From Rugosimonospora africana (lineage in GTDB: Bacteria > Actinomycetota > Actinomycetes > Mycobacteriales > Micromonosporaceae), in the NCBI RefSeq assembly GCF_016862975.1, contig NZ_BONZ01000042.1, positions 1 to 52,245 of the forward strand: a DNA stretch of 52,245 bases. Reading direction: 5' to 3'. Both the position numbers and the translations under genes were made by a program. This document shows positions 17,852 to 26,089 of the stretch, one piece after another; positions within the stretch are counted from its first letter, which is position 1; each line of letters opens with the position of its first letter. The notes beneath the pieces are model-generated. The model worked only from the letters and a program-made list of their open reading frames with translations, was not told where the DNA came from and ran no database searches.

Positions 17852-19255
17852 ATGGCGAGCAACCGGGACGCACCGATCCTGATCAAGAATGCGACCGTGG
17901 TGACCGGCGACGCCGACCTGGGCGTGATCGATGGGGGCGATGTGCTCGTCGTGGGTGAGTGTATCGACCAGGTGGCGCCCGGCATCGTGGTTGACGGTGC
18001 CGCCGTCATCGACGCGACCGACATGATCGCCATGCCGGGCTTCGTCGACAGTCACCGCCACACCTGGGAGGCGTCGTTTCGCGCGCTGGGCGCCGACTGG
18101 GACGTTCAGCAGTACCTGACGGGAATCCTGGGGCTGACCAGGTACATGCGTCCGTACGACACCTACAACGGGATACTGCTCGGGGCGCTGGAGGCGCTGG
18201 ATGCCGGCGTCACCACACTGCTGGATTGGTCGCACTGTGTGGAGACGCCCGAGCACACCGATGCCGCGGTCCAAGCGCTACGGGATTCGGGTCTGCGTGC
18301 GGTCTTCGCTCACGGCGGTGGGCACTCGATGTGGAACTTTCCCAGCGATGTGCCGCACACGGGGGACGTGCGACGGGTGCGGACGCAGCACTTCTCGGAC
18401 AACAACGGCGCCCGAAACCTGGTCACGATGGCACTGGCCGTGCGGGGGCCCGAGTTTTCCACGATGCCGGTGGCGGAGGGCGACTGGCTGTTGGCGGCGG
18501 AGCTCGATCTTCCCATCACGGTCCATCTCGGCGCCATGGAACAGGGGCGCGGCCGGCCAGTCGCCGCTTTGCATGAGCGGGGAATGACCGGCCCGGGCGT
18601 GACCTACGTGCACGGCAACCTGCTCGGCGACGACGAGCTGACCATAATCGCCGACACCGGTGGTAGCACGTCGGTCGCCGCCACCGTGGAGATGGAACTA
18701 CATCTGGGCTTCCCGGCGACGGGCCGAATGCTGCGTCACGGCATCCGGCCGAGTCTGTCGGTCGACGTCCCAGCGGCGGCCTCCGGGGACATGTTCAACG
18801 TCATGCGTACGACGTACCAGATCGAGCGCGCCCTGCAGTTCCAGCCGGACGAGTTTCCGCGTGCACCGGTGTCGGTCAAGGACGTCTTCGACTTCGCCAC
18901 CGCAAACGGCGCGTACACACTCGGCCTCGAGCACGTGACCGGAAGCCTGACGCCGGGCAAGAAGGCGGACCTCGTGCTGCTCGATGCGCACGACCTCGCA
19001 CTGAGTCCGATCAACAATGCGCTCGGTGCCATCGTGCAGAACGCGCACGCCGGCCACGTCGACAGCGTTTTCGTGAACGGACGGGCGATCAAGCGCGGCG
19101 GAAGACTGCTGCATCCCGACATCGACGCCGTGCGGCGGCGGGCCAGCCAGACCCGCGACGACGTCTTCGAGCGGGCCGCGGCGGACCCCACGCTCGGCAC
19201 CCCGAGGATCGGGGGAGACTGGCGCCCGCTGCAACAGGACACGGATCCCGACTGA
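17852..19255 (+). CDS. Amidohydrolase of the atrazine chlorohydrolase/cytosine deaminase-like (TRZ/ATZ) group
   Basis: This 467-residue metal-dependent hydrolase has the N-terminal beta-sandwich (ILIKNATVV), then PGFVDSHRHTWE carrying the metal HxH pair (residues 68 and 70). ITVHLGAM and YVHGNLLGDDEL supply further histidines, SVDVPAAASGD the conserved aspartate, and TGSLTPGKKADLVLLD the C-terminal sandwich. The group deaminates or dechlorinates N-heterocycles or opens cyclic amides. The frame is open upstream to 17744. ATG 17852 is chosen as the first codon of recognisable protein; GTG 17840 is an alternative. It sits between two debranching-type paralogues, 42 bases before the second, suggesting an operon, though a functional link is not obvious. 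Confidence 0.85.
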   Translation: MASNRDAPILIKNATVVTGDADLGVIDGGDVLVVGECIDQVAPGIVVDGAAVIDATDMIAMPGFVDSHRHTWEASFRALGADWDVQQYLTGILGLTRYMRPYDTYNGILLGALEALDAGVTTLLDWSHCVETPEHTDAAVQALRDSGLRAVFAHGGGHSMWNFPSDVPHTGDVRRVRTQHFSDNNGARNLVTMALAVRGPEFSTMPVAEGDWLLAAELDLPITVHLGAMEQGRGRPVAALHERGMTGPGVTYVHGNLLGDDELTIIADTGGSTSVAATVEMELHLGFPATGRMLRHGIRPSLSVDVPAAASGDMFNVMRTTYQIERALQFQPDEFPRAPVSVKDVFDFATANGAYTLGLEHVTGSLTPGKKADLVLLDAHDLALSPINNALGAIVQNAHAGHVDSVFVNGRAIKRGGRLLHPDIDAVRRRASQTRDDVFERAAADPTLGTPRIGGDWRPLQQDTDPD

Positions 19256-19296
19256 GAGTCGATACGGGCCCGCCGCTGTCCACCAAGGAGAGGCTG

Positions 19297-21750
19297 ATGA
19301 GCAACCCGACTGTCGAGTTCTTCGCGGATCTGGCCGAGCGTGGCCACGACGACCGGTTCACGAACGTCCGCGGCACGCTGCGTTTCGACGTCCAGGACGA
19401 GGATCGGGTGCGCCGCTGGCTTGTTGAGATCCACGATGGAGACCTCAGCGTCAGCGAGGACAGCGAGCACGAGGCCCAGACGCGGGTCTGCACCGACCAG
19501 ACGACCTTCGACCGGATCGTCACGGGTGAGGGCAGCCCGGTCTCGGCATGGCTGCGCGGCCGGTTCACGATCGAGGGCAGCCTGCCCCTGATGCGAGTGT
19601 TCGAGCGGATGTTCCCAGGTCGACCGGGATCCCGCGACCCGCGGCAGGTCGGGCATACGAGGATGGTGGTGCCGGAAGGACCGCCGGTCACCGAGGCGGC
19701 GGCAGCCGACACCGGGCGGCGCATCCTGGACGGCAACATCTTCGCGGTCACCGACGATCGAGGGGACATGGCGCCGACGCCGATCCTGCCGACCGGACTG
19801 TTCGCGTTCGACACGCGCTTCTTGTCGCTGTGGCACCTGACCGTCGATGGACAGGGCATGCACCCCTTGTCCGTGGACGATCTGCAGTATTACGAAACAC
19901 GCTACTTCCTCGTCCCGGGCACACCGTTGCACCAAGTCAGCCCGACGATGTCCGTGGTGAGGCAGCAGTCGATCACTGGCAGCCTCGTCGAGGAGCTGAC
20001 CGTGCTCAACCACCGGGACGAGCCGGCCGACGTTCACATCCGGATAGACATCGGCTGCGACTTCACCGACGTCTGCGCGATCAGAGACCGGAACGACAGA
20101 AAAGGCAACTACTACGCCCAGGTTGAATTCGGGCAACTTCGCCTCGGTTACCAGCGGGAGACGTTCTGTCGGGAGACCGTCATCTCCTCCACCGAGCCGG
20201 CCCAGATCGACGAGGGCGGCATGGCGTTCGACGTCCGGATCGAACCACACCAGAACTGGTCGACCACGCTGCACGTGGAGACGCTGGGCCAGGACGGCCG
20301 GGACATCAGGAGGACCCTGCAGGGCAGGCACAGCCGAGCCAAGCATCAGATGCGACAGGAACTGGACAGTTGGCTCGCCCAGGCGCCGAAGCTGCGATCC
20401 GAATGGCAGACGCTCTCGGCGACCTACCAACGCAGCCTGGTCGACCTCGCCGCCCTGCGGTACCAGGTGTTGGGCATGCAGACCCACCTGCCCGCCGCCG
20501 GCTTGCCATGGTTCATGACGATCTTCAACCGGGACACGATCCTGACCAGCTTCCAAACCCTGCCGTTCACGCCCGAGTTCGCGGTCACCACCCTGATGCT
20601 GGGCAACCAGCGCGGAAAGAAGTTGAACGACTTCCAGGACGAGGAGCCCGGGAAGATCTGGCACGAGGCCCGGCTGGGCGAGTTGTCCGCATTCGACGAG
20701 CAGCCGTTGCCGCTGTTCAGCGCCGCCGACACGACGCCTCTGTGGCTGATCCTGCTGGACGAGTACGAACGCTGGACCGGCGACGCCGCCCTCGTTCGGC
20801 AACTGGAGCCGGTGGCGCGGTTGTGCCTGGCATGGATCGATACCTACGCCGACGCGTTGGGTACCGGTTACATCTGGTACCAGTCACGCAATCCCGCCAA
20901 GACCTTTGAGAACCAGTGCTGGAAGAGCTCCTGGGACGCCATCTCCTACCAGGACGGCCGGCTGCCCAACCTTCCTCGGGCCACCTGTGAACTGCAGGGG
21001 TATGCGTACGACGCCAAGGTTCGTTGCGCGCGCCTGGCCCGCACGTTCTGGAACGATCCCGTCTACGCCGACGAGTTGGAGCGGGGAGCGGCCGACCTCA
21101 GGGATCGCTTCAACCGCGACTTCTGGATCGAGGACCGCGGATACTATGCGCTCGCTCTGGACCCCGACGGGGGACAGGTTGACGCCCTGACCTCGAACAT
21201 CGGGCACCTGCTCTGGAGCGGCATCGTTCCCGCCGATCGGGCACAACGGCTGGCGCAACATCTGACCGGGAACCGGCTCTTCTCCGGTTGGGGCATACGC
21301 ACTCTGGCCACCGACGCCCGTCGATACAACCCAGTCGGCTACCACACCGGTTCGGTCTGGCCGTTCGACAACGCGCTCATCGCCTGGGGCCTGCGCACCT
21401 ACGGACTGGCGCGGGAAGCCGCCCTCATCGCCGACGCCATCATCGACGCCTCCCAGTACTTCCAGAACCGACTGCCCGAAGCGTTCGCTGGCTACGATCG
21501 CGAACAGACCAAATACCCCGTCGAGTACCCCCACGCGTGCCGGCCGCACGCAATGTCCGCAGGCTCTACACTGCTTCTGCTGCGGGCGCTGCTTGGTCTC
21601 GATCCTCGCGGTGACCACCTGAAGGTCGAGCCCGCCCTCCCCAGTCACATCGGCCGACTTGAGCTACTCGACATCCCAGGCAAGTGGGGCCGCATCGACG
21701 CGTTCGGGCGCGGTCGCATCGACATCGCCCCCCCGGAAAGACAAGCGTGA
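19297..21750 (+). CDS. SCP2-like domain fused to glycogen-debranching-type glycosidase, copy 2
   Basis: This 817-residue protein has the same architecture as the 15126 gene: SCP2-like residues 1-105 (GTLRFDV, RVCTDQTTFDRIVTG, LRGRFTIEGS), debranching N-terminal domain (ILDGNIFAVTDDRGDM, GLFAFDTRFLSLWHL) and (alpha/alpha)6 catalytic domain (PWFMTIFNRDTILTS, LPRATCELQGYAYDAKV, GSVWPFDNALIAWGL, RLPEAFAGYD). The two copies agree over the whole length but differ at many sites, for example GRDSI versus NRDTI, so the duplication is old. The start has an excellent AAGGAGAGG eight bases upstream of ATG. It follows the amidohydrolase closely and ends the operon. Confidence 0.87.
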   Translation: MSNPTVEFFADLAERGHDDRFTNVRGTLRFDVQDEDRVRRWLVEIHDGDLSVSEDSEHEAQTRVCTDQTTFDRIVTGEGSPVSAWLRGRFTIEGSLPLMRVFERMFPGRPGSRDPRQVGHTRMVVPEGPPVTEAAAADTGRRILDGNIFAVTDDRGDMAPTPILPTGLFAFDTRFLSLWHLTVDGQGMHPLSVDDLQYYETRYFLVPGTPLHQVSPTMSVVRQQSITGSLVEELTVLNHRDEPADVHIRIDIGCDFTDVCAIRDRNDRKGNYYAQVEFGQLRLGYQRETFCRETVISSTEPAQIDEGGMAFDVRIEPHQNWSTTLHVETLGQDGRDIRRTLQGRHSRAKHQMRQELDSWLAQAPKLRSEWQTLSATYQRSLVDLAALRYQVLGMQTHLPAAGLPWFMTIFNRDTILTSFQTLPFTPEFAVTTLMLGNQRGKKLNDFQDEEPGKIWHEARLGELSAFDEQPLPLFSAADTTPLWLILLDEYERWTGDAALVRQLEPVARLCLAWIDTYADALGTGYIWYQSRNPAKTFENQCWKSSWDAISYQDGRLPNLPRATCELQGYAYDAKVRCARLARTFWNDPVYADELERGAADLRDRFNRDFWIEDRGYYALALDPDGGQVDALTSNIGHLLWSGIVPADRAQRLAQHLTGNRLFSGWGIRTLATDARRYNPVGYHTGSVWPFDNALIAWGLRTYGLAREAALIADAIIDASQYFQNRLPEAFAGYDREQTKYPVEYPHACRPHAMSAGSTLLLLRALLGLDPRGDHLKVEPALPSHIGRLELLDIPGKWGRIDAFGRGRIDIAPPERQA

Positions 21751-21984
21751 GCACCGTCGGCCACTGGCAACGATACGAGGGCGGGAGCGCCTATCGGCGG
21801 ATCCCGGTCAAGGTTTCCACCTGGCGGCTCCGTTCGCGTCGCAGCTGGTGGTGCACAAGAAGGCCCGCGCACGCGGTTTCGCTGCCCTCGCGAGCCGCGA
21901 TTCTCGAAGAGACCGCGCGGCGTAGCTTCTTGGCGAAGCGGCCAGTCTCGATACTGACGCCGCTATTCGGGGTCCGGGTCATCG

Positions 21985-22313
21985 GTGAGATGTGAGCCTC
22001 AGACGCCGGACTTGGAGGACCTGCTCGCGCCGGGCCGCAGGCACGATTTCAGCCACTTTCAGGCTGGGTACGTGGTGATCGTGAGTATCGGACGCGTTGA
22101 TGACTTACGGCTGCCCAGCGGCCGGCTGGTGGCCGCCGAGCCGCCGGACAACTTCCGGCGCTGCGGTACGCATTCGCCCAGGCCGTACCGCCCGGCGACT
22201 ACCCGGTGGAGATCGTCCTGGCCGACTACGCGGAACCGGGCGGCACGCCGGACCACGTGGCCTACACCGAGGCCGCCGCAGCGCGCGTGGTTATACGCCC
22301 CGAGCCGGCGGTC
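21985..22313 (+). pseudogene. DUF4241 protein remnant, frameshifted
   Basis: Two frames carry consecutive parts of a DUF4241-like protein. The first, from GTG 21985, reads LEDLLAPGRRHDF and LRLPSGRLVAAEPP up to about 22158. The second, from about 22155, reads LRYAFAQAVPPGDYPVEIVL and AAARVVIRPEPAV to about 22313. A one-base shift near 22150-22161 separates them, and the expected C-terminal part (the WE and VDAGT motifs) is not found. The remnant marks the boundary between the resident chromosome and the mobile element. Confidence 0.65.
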
Positions 22314-22421
22314 CACGATGGGGAGAGTGGGCGAGGCGATGCGAACTCGATGCGCACCGTCGGTGCTGCCACGTTGCGGCCCGCATCAGCGACTATGCGG
22401 GCCTGGGCACACGTCGAGCGG

Positions 22422-23195
22422 TTAACCACGTCGGCCACCGATGACGAATAACAGCACGTGCTTGCGGATGTGTGATCGAACATGGTCGGCCGACGACACT
22501 GCGGTGGTCGCGTGCGGTGGTCGATGCGAGCCAGCGACCGGTTCGGTCACGGCGAGGATGTGCCGGATCAAGTTCAGATCGCTGTCGTCGGCGGCCGAGA
22601 CCAGTTGGGGACCGTGCTGGTCGTAGCCGTCGCTGAACCGATCAGCGGTCAGGACGACGCAGGTGACGCCATCGCGGGCGAGCAGCGTTCGGCAAGCGGC
22701 GAACATGTCCTGGAGCGCGGCCAGCTCAAACACGCCATCCGGCTCGCCGGATGGCCAGGGCAGGACGACAAGGGCGACCCGCCCGGCGATGTACCCCAGG
22801 TCGGCCAACTCCTTTGCCGTGGCCACGGTCCGGTAGTCGCAGCCGAAGGCGCCGGCCGCGCCGGCCAGCGCCGGGTCGTGGCCAAGGGCCACGATCGTGC
22901 TGTCGGGTCGGGCGAAGGCGGCCACGATCATTCCGGCCAGGACGGTGTCGAACGCGTCACCATCAGCGCTTTGGCCGGCGCCTGCTGCGGCGACGTGCCA
23001 CACGGTGACCGGGACCGGTCGGGTGTTGAATCCAGCGTCGTCTGTGGCGAGGGGTTCGAGGACCCCGTACCGATCGATCGACGCGCTCTGTTGCCTGCCG
23101 TCGCCGACCGGACTATCCGGGGGTTGTTCTTGATGAGAAGAGGGTGTCATGGGTGGGTGCGGCTTCCGCGCGCGGCTGATCGTGTTCACACCCAC
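22422..23195 (-). CDS. Degenerate DNA-methyltransferase-like protein at the element's left end
   Basis: The gene encodes 257 residues. From about residue 60 the order of segments resembles element-borne SAM-dependent DNA methyltransferases: VWHVAAAG, then IVAAFARPDSTIVALGHD where motif I would lie, YRTVATAKELADL, GRVALVVLPWPSGEPDG where the catalytic S/DPPY should be, and CRTLLARDGVTCVVLTADRF. Motif I has no GxG and motif IV reads LPWP, so catalysis is doubtful. The start could be GTG 23195 or the ATG 45 bases later; neither has a good ribosome site. The gene points outward from the element. It may be a decayed or repurposed methylase; the family assignment is tentative. Confidence 0.5.
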   Translation of the reverse strand: MGVNTISRARKPHPPMTPSSHQEQPPDSPVGDGRQQSASIDRYGVLEPLATDDAGFNTRPVPVTVWHVAAAGAGQSADGDAFDTVLAGMIVAAFARPDSTIVALGHDPALAGAAGAFGCDYRTVATAKELADLGYIAGRVALVVLPWPSGEPDGVFELAALQDMFAACRTLLARDGVTCVVLTADRFSDGYDQHGPQLVSAADDSDLNLIRHILAVTEPVAGSHRPPHATTAVSSADHVRSHIRKHVLLFVIGGRRG

Positions 23196-23253
23196 TCATG
23201 GCCCAACTCGCCCCCTGCGCGTCGCCGCCGATGAAGCACCAGCGGCAACTGAC

Positions 23254-23420
23254 CTAACTGGTTGGACGCCGGTCGAGACGCTGACCCAACCGGACGCACC
23301 CAACTGGACCGCGTATCCGCCAGTGGGGTGCGCAGCGTGCCACCAGTTGACCCAGTTGGGCTCCCAGTCAGGCGAGGGCGACCCAACTCGTGTAGCGGCC
23401 TGGCGCTGACCATCCAACCG
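23254..23420. repeat. CCCAACTGG-like repeat cluster, left
   Basis: Both orientations of a short motif recur: CTAACTGG, CCCAACCGG, CCCAACTGG, CCAGTTG, CCCAGTTGGG (a palindrome) and CCCAACTCG. The spacing is irregular. Similar clusters occur at 24165-24346, 25436-25496 and 34961-35075, always in non-coding parts of the element. Confidence 0.7.
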
Positions 23421-23589
23421 TTGCCTGAGCAGTACGCGCCCACACGGAGCTCCCAATGGCCGTTGACACACCCTGAAGACCGGGTAGGTCCGGCGCTCCG
23501 TGGCATGCGGCGGTAAACGCGGGTGGCATCGAGGGGACGGTGTGGCCGGGCCGACCGGAGGTAACCATTCGGGTGCCGGGACTGGGCGG

Positions 23590-24050
23590 GTGTACCGGTC
23601 CCGGACGTCCGGTCCCCATTTCTTCTGCCACCGGTGCCCGCCCGGTACTGCTAACCACGGTAAGTACCGGGCGACGGTGTACCGGTACGGCTCCCGGTGC
23701 CGGGACGGGTGCCGGTCAGCGGTTGGCACGTATCGGTACGCACCCGGGCGGCCCTGCCGACAGGAACGCCTGCGCGGGTGGGTGTTGCGTGGCCGTATCG
23801 CCGGTACCGGGTCTGGTTTGGGTGCGCTACCGGCGGGTCGTTGCTCCGATGGCGGGCGGGACCGGTGCCACCGGTGCAGCTGCGTGCGAACCGGTACCCC
23901 CCACGGCAGGATTGCTGCGGTACCGCTCGACTCAGCGCCCGTCCGCGCACGCGGGCGGCACCGGCTCCCCGGTACCGCACCGGTTCCCGGTACCGCCCAG
24001 AAGCCGGTACCGGGAAGTCGTACCGGTACCAGTACCGGCTGTGGCCGGAC
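23590..24050. repeat. Array of GGTACC/TACCGGT-rich degenerate repeats
   Basis: Seven GGTACC hexamers occur between 23803 and 24030, the longest core being CCGGTACCGG (23801 and 24004). Many further TACCGG, CGGTAC and ACCGGT words fill 23590-23740 and the gaps. Units are not of constant length, so this is a motif cluster rather than a tandem repeat. The motif is palindromic, as expected for a protein-binding site. Confidence 0.8.
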
Positions 24051-24164
24051 CGGTTGGTCTGTGGCGCTGACGCCGACGGTCCAGCGCACCGGCGCCGGGA
24101 ACCTGATACGCGGATCACGCGCGAGGCTGCGGTGAGACTCGCGGCCTCAATGGGGTGAGTCTGA

Positions 24165-24346
24165 CCCAACTGGCCAAACTGGTCCAACTGATGGCGGGAG
24201 CTGCGCGCGGCGGTCCGGCATTCGCCGGTGGCGCTCGGCGGATTTCACGGATGGGTGAGCAGCGCCGACGGCCCAACCGGACACCGACGGCGTCGGGATT
24301 GACGCCCGCGCGGGCCCGAGTCTGCTGTCGACTCAACTGGTTGGGT
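24165..24346. repeat. CCCAACTGG-like repeat cluster upstream of the regulator gene
   Basis: CCCAACTGG (24165), CCAAACTGG, TCCAACTG (24183), CCCAACCGG (about 24272) and TCAACTGGTTGGGT (24333) occur within 180 bases. The last is nearly palindromic and lies 90 bases before the regulator start, where it could be its operator. Confidence 0.65.
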
Positions 24347-24434
24347 CGGTGTGGCGTGCTGGGACAGTCCTGGTGCGCCGCCGAGTGGACGTTCTCTGGC
24401 GGACGTGCGAATCCTGACCTGAAGGAGCATGATC

Positions 24435-25304
24435 GTGACGACCGTCGTTGACGAGCGTGCGGTGCGGCGCATTCCGTGGCCGACGACCGCGTTGGCCGCC
24501 GCCGAGCGCGCGTTCGAGTTGCTGACCTGTCAGCCGGACCCGCTGGTCCTGGACTGCCGCGGCGTGCCTGATCTCCCCCAGCGGGAAATCCCGGTGGGGG
24601 AGCTGCGCGACCTGTTGGTGTGCGATCAGACGGGCCCGCAGACGCGCGACGCGGTGTGGCGGCGGCTGGTTGAGCTGGCACGCAGCGGCGCGCCGGCGTG
24701 GCGGATCGCCGCGGTCGGTATGGCGATGCCAGGTCTGCGGCGGGCGGCTGGTCTGCTGGCCCGGGGCTGGCACGGCGACTCCTGCGATCGGGACTCGGAG
24801 ATGGTCGCCGGGTTTTTGAATCGGCTGGCAGACATCGACCTGGCCCATGACCGGATCGCCGGCAAGCTGGTGGACGCTGCGGCCCGGTCGGTCAAGGACG
24901 CGATGCAGCGCGAGGCGTCCGCGCCGGTCGTCACCGTGCATGCGACGTGGTCGCTGCCGCCCCGGCCGCCGGCCGACCATCCGGAGTGGGTGCTGGTCCG
25001 GGCGGTCGCCGCCGGGGTGCTGTCGCCGGAGGACTGGTACCTGATCAGTCGTACCCGGCTGGAGAACGAGACCGTGCAGACGGCCGGTGCGCGGCTCGGG
25101 ATATCCGCAGCTGTCGCCGGCGCCTGGCGGCGTCAGGCGGAGCGGCGACTGGTGACGGCGATCGCGGGCGGCGAGCTGGACCGGGTATCCATCATCGAAG
25201 CTGCGGCCCGCGCGGTGCGCAAGCGTGCCACCCGCCGGCGAGTTGCCCCGCGCGCCGCAGCGACCAGCCGAGCGGTTGCCGTACCCGGTACGCCGGCTGC
25301 CTAG
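24435..25304 (+). CDS. Putative HTH regulator with sigma-region-4-like C-terminal domain
   Basis: This 289-residue protein is probably cytoplasmic. The C-terminal part, ISRTRLENETVQTAGARLGI then SAAVAGAWRRQAERRLVTAI, resembles the helix-turn-helix of sigma factor region 4; the extreme C-terminus is basic. No sigma region 2 is visible, so it is more likely an element-specific transcription regulator than a sigma factor. GTG 24435 lies seven bases after AAGGAG; the ATG at 24429 would leave only one base. CCCAACTGG-like repeats lie both upstream and downstream of the gene, which is the first on the transfer strand. Control of the conjugation operon is inferred from position. Confidence 0.6.
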   Translation: MTTVVDERAVRRIPWPTTALAAAERAFELLTCQPDPLVLDCRGVPDLPQREIPVGELRDLLVCDQTGPQTRDAVWRRLVELARSGAPAWRIAAVGMAMPGLRRAAGLLARGWHGDSCDRDSEMVAGFLNRLADIDLAHDRIAGKLVDAAARSVKDAMQREASAPVVTVHATWSLPPRPPADHPEWVLVRAVAAGVLSPEDWYLISRTRLENETVQTAGARLGISAAVAGAWRRQAERRLVTAIAGGELDRVSIIEAAARAVRKRATRRRVAPRAAATSRAVAVPGTPAA

Positions 25305-25746
25305 GGGAGTTAGGGACGGACCCGCGAACGGCAGGGCGGCGACCTCGGGGAGGTTGTCGCCCTGCCACTTCTTGGGTCCCTCCACGGCTGTTGCGACGGG
25401 GCCGGGAGAACCCACCGCGGTCGCCTGCTTCCGATGCCGGTTGGGTTGGTTGGGTGGCCAGCGCGGTTCGCGGGCTGGGTTGGGCATCCAACTGCGGCCA
25501 TGAGTGGGCAAGGAAGCGCTCCGACGACCGGCCATAAACCCCTAGGTCGAGAAAGCGGCTTCCCCGCGCCACTACCGGCCTCAGCCGCGGGTCCGGGGCC
25601 GGCCGGACGGTCGTGTTCACCCTCAACCGCACTCGGATGTAAAGGAGCAAGGCTCCCGCGGCCCCGGACCCGCCGGCTGGTTCCGGCAGTGGCTCCCATC
25701 CCTTCTTCGACTGCCCCGCTTCGTCGGGCCGGAGGTGTTTTCGTCC
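25305..25746. other. Non-coding leader of the transfer genes with CCCAAC-type repeats
   Basis: No gene is seen. Around 25436-25496 the motifs GGTTGGGTTGGTTGGGTGG and GGTTGGGCATCCAACTGCGG repeat the element's CCCAACTGG theme. A promoter for the conjugation genes is expected here but no clear -35/-10 pair stands out. Confidence 0.5.
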
Positions 25747-26088
25747 ATGTCTCGCATTCTCGTGCGGGTGGTCACCACCGTCGTCGTGGCCACCTCGGTC
25801 ATCCTTCTCGCGTCCGGGTTGGCGTTCGCCGGCCCGCCCACGCCGCCGCCGGCCACCTACGACCTGCCCACGGTCATCGACCACCTGCGCTGGTGGGTGT
25901 GCGGCATCGTCGGCGGGGTGGCCACCCTGTTCCTGACCGTGGGCGGGGTGCGTTACCTGATGGCAAGCGGCGACCCATCAGAGATCGAGCGCGCCAAAGG
26001 CGCGTTCAAGTCAGCCGGGATCGGTTATGCGCTGGCGCTGCTCGCGCCGGTGCTGATGACGGTCTTGCGCAGCATCGTGCAGGTCTAG
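25747..26088 (+). CDS. VirB2/TrbC-like conjugation pilin or small membrane subunit
   Basis: This 113-residue protein has a signal-peptide-like first segment (VVTTVVVATSVILLASGLAF, cleavage near AFA-G), a short PPTPPP stretch, and two further membrane segments (VCGIVGGVATLFLTVGGVRY and GYALALLAPVLMTVL) separated by the polar loop SGDPSEIERAKGAFKSAG. This is the layout of VirB2/TrbC pilins. ATG 25747 has GGAGG 11 bases upstream; GTG 25735 is too close to it. It ends one base before the TrbL-like gene, so the two are transcribed together. Confidence 0.75.
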   Translation: MSRILVRVVTTVVVATSVILLASGLAFAGPPTPPPATYDLPTVIDHLRWWVCGIVGGVATLFLTVGGVRYLMASGDPSEIERAKGAFKSAGIGYALALLAPVLMTVLRSIVQV

Positions 26089-26089
26089 A

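Larger units (their letters stand above)
23196..24434. other. 1.2-kb non-coding region with two repeat families; candidate origin, centromere or oriT
   Basis: Open frames here exist on both strands simply because the DNA is GC-rich and repetitive; their translations are low-complexity and none has a convincing start. The region holds a GGTACC/ACCGGT-rich array (about 23590-24030) flanked on both sides by CCCAACTGG-like repeats (23254-23420 and 24165-24346). It directly precedes the element's regulator gene. Confidence 0.6.

Noticed and set aside
18736-20802. 688-codon reverse-strand open frame
   Set aside because: Shadow of the amidohydrolase and second debranching-type gene; composition is typical of antisense GC-rich frames.
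23196-24135. Long open frames on both strands over the GGTACC array
   Set aside because: Translations are low-complexity and differ in every frame; no start with a ribosome site. Treated as non-coding repeats.
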